From Acidimicrobiia bacterium (lineage in GTDB: Bacteria > Actinomycetota > Acidimicrobiia > Spongiisociales > SHLN01): DNA of 6,184 nucleotides. The DNA lies in assembly GCA_030624805.1 (NCBI GenBank), contig JAUXJL010000132.1, positions 1-6,184 of the forward strand. The letters run 5' to 3'. The position numbers and the translations under genes are program-made. Positions 5,181 to 6,184 of this stretch are shown here, piece by piece. Numbering within the stretch: position 1 is the stretch's first letter; each line of letters begins with the position of its first letter. The notes under the pieces are model-generated. The model was not told the origin of the DNA. It saw nothing but the letters and a program-made list of their open reading frames with translations, and did not search any database.

Positions 5181-6110
5181 ATGGGCCTCATGCGCGATGG
5201 CTTGTTGTGGGCTGCTGAAAACGAGACACTCAAGAGCCACGTGCCGCGATGGCGCTTCGTCAAGCGGGCGCTCCGTCAGTTCATGCCTGGTGAAAGCCTT
5301 GCCGACGCCCTGGAAGCGGCAACAACTCTGGCTAGCAACGGCCTCACAACAACGATCACCAAATTGGGCGAGAACACGTCGTCCAGCGAACAGGTCGACG
5401 ACGTGATCAGCGACTACCTGGCCGCTCACGACACGATTGCGGCGGCCGGGCTCGACGCTCAGATTTCGGTGAAACTCACCCAGCTCGGACTGGATTTCGA
5501 TCCCGATCGAGCAGTTCGGGGATTGGCGGCGTTGGCCGCCAGGGCCGAGGAACTCGGCACGTGGCTGTGGGTCGACATGGAGTCGAGTGAATATGTCGAG
5601 CGCACTCTCGACGTCTACACCCGCGTGAAAGCCGATCACCACCCGGTTGGTATCTGCCTGCAAGCCTATCTACATCGGACCGCAGGCGACATTGAGGCGC
5701 TCGTTCCATTTCGGCCCGGTATTCGACTCGTGAAGGGTGCCTACAAGGAGCCATCGTCGGTGGCGGTCACCAAACGGGCCGATATCGACGAGGCATTCTT
5801 CCGGCTCGGCGCCGACCTATTGGCGGCCACCGCCGATGGGGTGAGAGTCGCCCTGGCCTCACACGACGTGCCCCTGCTCGACCGTTTGGCAGCAGCCGGC
5901 CGGGCCATCGGCGTTGCACCCGACCAATATGAGGTTCAGATGTTGTACGGCATCCGGATGGCCGACCAATACCGGTACGCCACGGATGGGTATCAGCTCC
6001 GCACCCTCATTTCGTACGGCGAAGAGTGGTACCCGTGGTATGTCCGGCGGCTGGCGGAGCGGCCGGCCAACCTCGGTTTCGTAGCTCGCAATATTCTTGG
6101 CCGGAGCTGA
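5181..6110 (+). CDS. Proline dehydrogenase, monofunctional, FAD-dependent
   Basis: This enzyme oxidises L-proline to delta-1-pyrroline-5-carboxylate, passing electrons through FAD to the respiratory quinone pool; it is a (beta-alpha)8 barrel peripheral to the membrane. At 309 residues it has the normal length of bacterial monofunctional PRODH. Visible family blocks are TTTITKLGENT (56-66), GLDAQISVKLTQLGLD (90-105), WVDMESSEY (130-138), the VGICLQAYLHRT strand (156-167), RLVKGAYKEP (182-191), ASHDVPLLD (226-234), QMLYGIR (253-259) and the substrate-carboxylate motif WYPWYVRRLAERPAN (283-297). The ATG at 5181 is chosen because homology starts there (MGLMRDGLLW). A GTG at 5085 and an ATG at 5190 are alternatives. 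No P5C dehydrogenase domain is fused, and no such gene is recognised alongside, though the next gene is cut off. The TGA stop lies 30 bases before the next putative start, so the two may be co-transcribed. It corresponds to pruB/putA in other species; I leave the symbol blank because usage varies. Confidence 0.95.
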   Translation: MGLMRDGLLWAAENETLKSHVPRWRFVKRALRQFMPGESLADALEAATTLASNGLTTTITKLGENTSSSEQVDDVISDYLAAHDTIAAAGLDAQISVKLTQLGLDFDPDRAVRGLAALAARAEELGTWLWVDMESSEYVERTLDVYTRVKADHHPVGICLQAYLHRTAGDIEALVPFRPGIRLVKGAYKEPSSVAVTKRADIDEAFFRLGADLLAATADGVRVALASHDVPLLDRLAAAGRAIGVAPDQYEVQMLYGIRMADQYRYATDGYQLRTLISYGEEWYPWYVRRLAERPANLGFVARNILGRS

Positions 6111-6140
6111 CTGCGTAGGCTGACAGTAGATCGGAGGGCG

Positions 6141-6184
6141 ATGGAATATACACCTCGGACAGATCCGGATACTGGTGACCGCTA
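6141..6184 (+). CDS. Start of a downstream gene, cut by the window edge
   Basis: An ATG at 6141 opens a frame that stays open to the last base, giving MEYTPRTDPDTGDR. GGAGG at 6133-6137 acts as a strong Shine-Dalgarno sequence, though only three bases separate it from the ATG, shorter than usual. It lies 30 bases after the proline dehydrogenase stop on the same strand, consistent with an operon. Fourteen residues are too few to name a family. A P5C dehydrogenase would be a sensible partner here, but nothing in these residues shows it. Confidence 0.5.
   Translation, partial: MEYTPRTDPDTGDR

Overview
The window is high-GC DNA with codons strongly biased to G or C in the third position, GTG starts on some genes and TGA stops throughout. 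Its gene set is a homodimeric-type pyruvate dehydrogenase E1, a luciferase-like F420-dependent oxidoreductase, a monofunctional proline dehydrogenase and a secreted endonuclease/exonuclease/phosphatase-fold protein. Together these suggest an actinobacterium. A deep-branching environmental lineage such as the Acidimicrobiia is possible, but that is inference. I see no tRNA, rRNA, CRISPR array, transposase or attachment site, and no gap without a gene longer than about 200 bases.

Layout: (1) 1-114, the tail of a plus-strand gene of unknown function. (2) 118-996, minus strand, an F420-dependent LLM-class oxidoreductase meeting gene 1 tail to tail with only 3 bases between stop codons. Its true start, ATG at 996 with an AGGAG ribosome binding site, is followed at codon 9 by an in-frame TAG exactly where the family is expected to have Trp. 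Only the part from a GTG at 891 is an uninterrupted frame. (3) 997-1108, a divergent control region. (4) 1109-3799, plus strand, a complete aceE-type pyruvate dehydrogenase E1. (5) 3800-3921, an intergenic stretch with a possible weak terminator, a small palindrome and a -10-like box. (6) 3922-4983, plus strand, a secreted EEP-fold phosphodiesterase or nuclease with a signal peptide and a full set of catalytic motifs. (7) 4984-5180, a spacer. (8) 5181-6110, plus strand, proline dehydrogenase. (9) 6141 to the end, the start of another plus-strand gene, cut by the window edge.

Functionally this is housekeeping and catabolic territory. Pyruvate dehydrogenase makes acetyl-CoA from pyruvate, and proline dehydrogenase passes electrons from proline to a flavin and on to the respiratory chain. 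The EEP protein acts outside the membrane on an unknown phosphodiester substrate. No E2, E3 or P5C dehydrogenase gene lies inside the window, so the partners must be elsewhere. I found no convincing new multi-gene system. The most notable signal is the single amber codon interrupting an otherwise well-preserved oxidoreductase gene.
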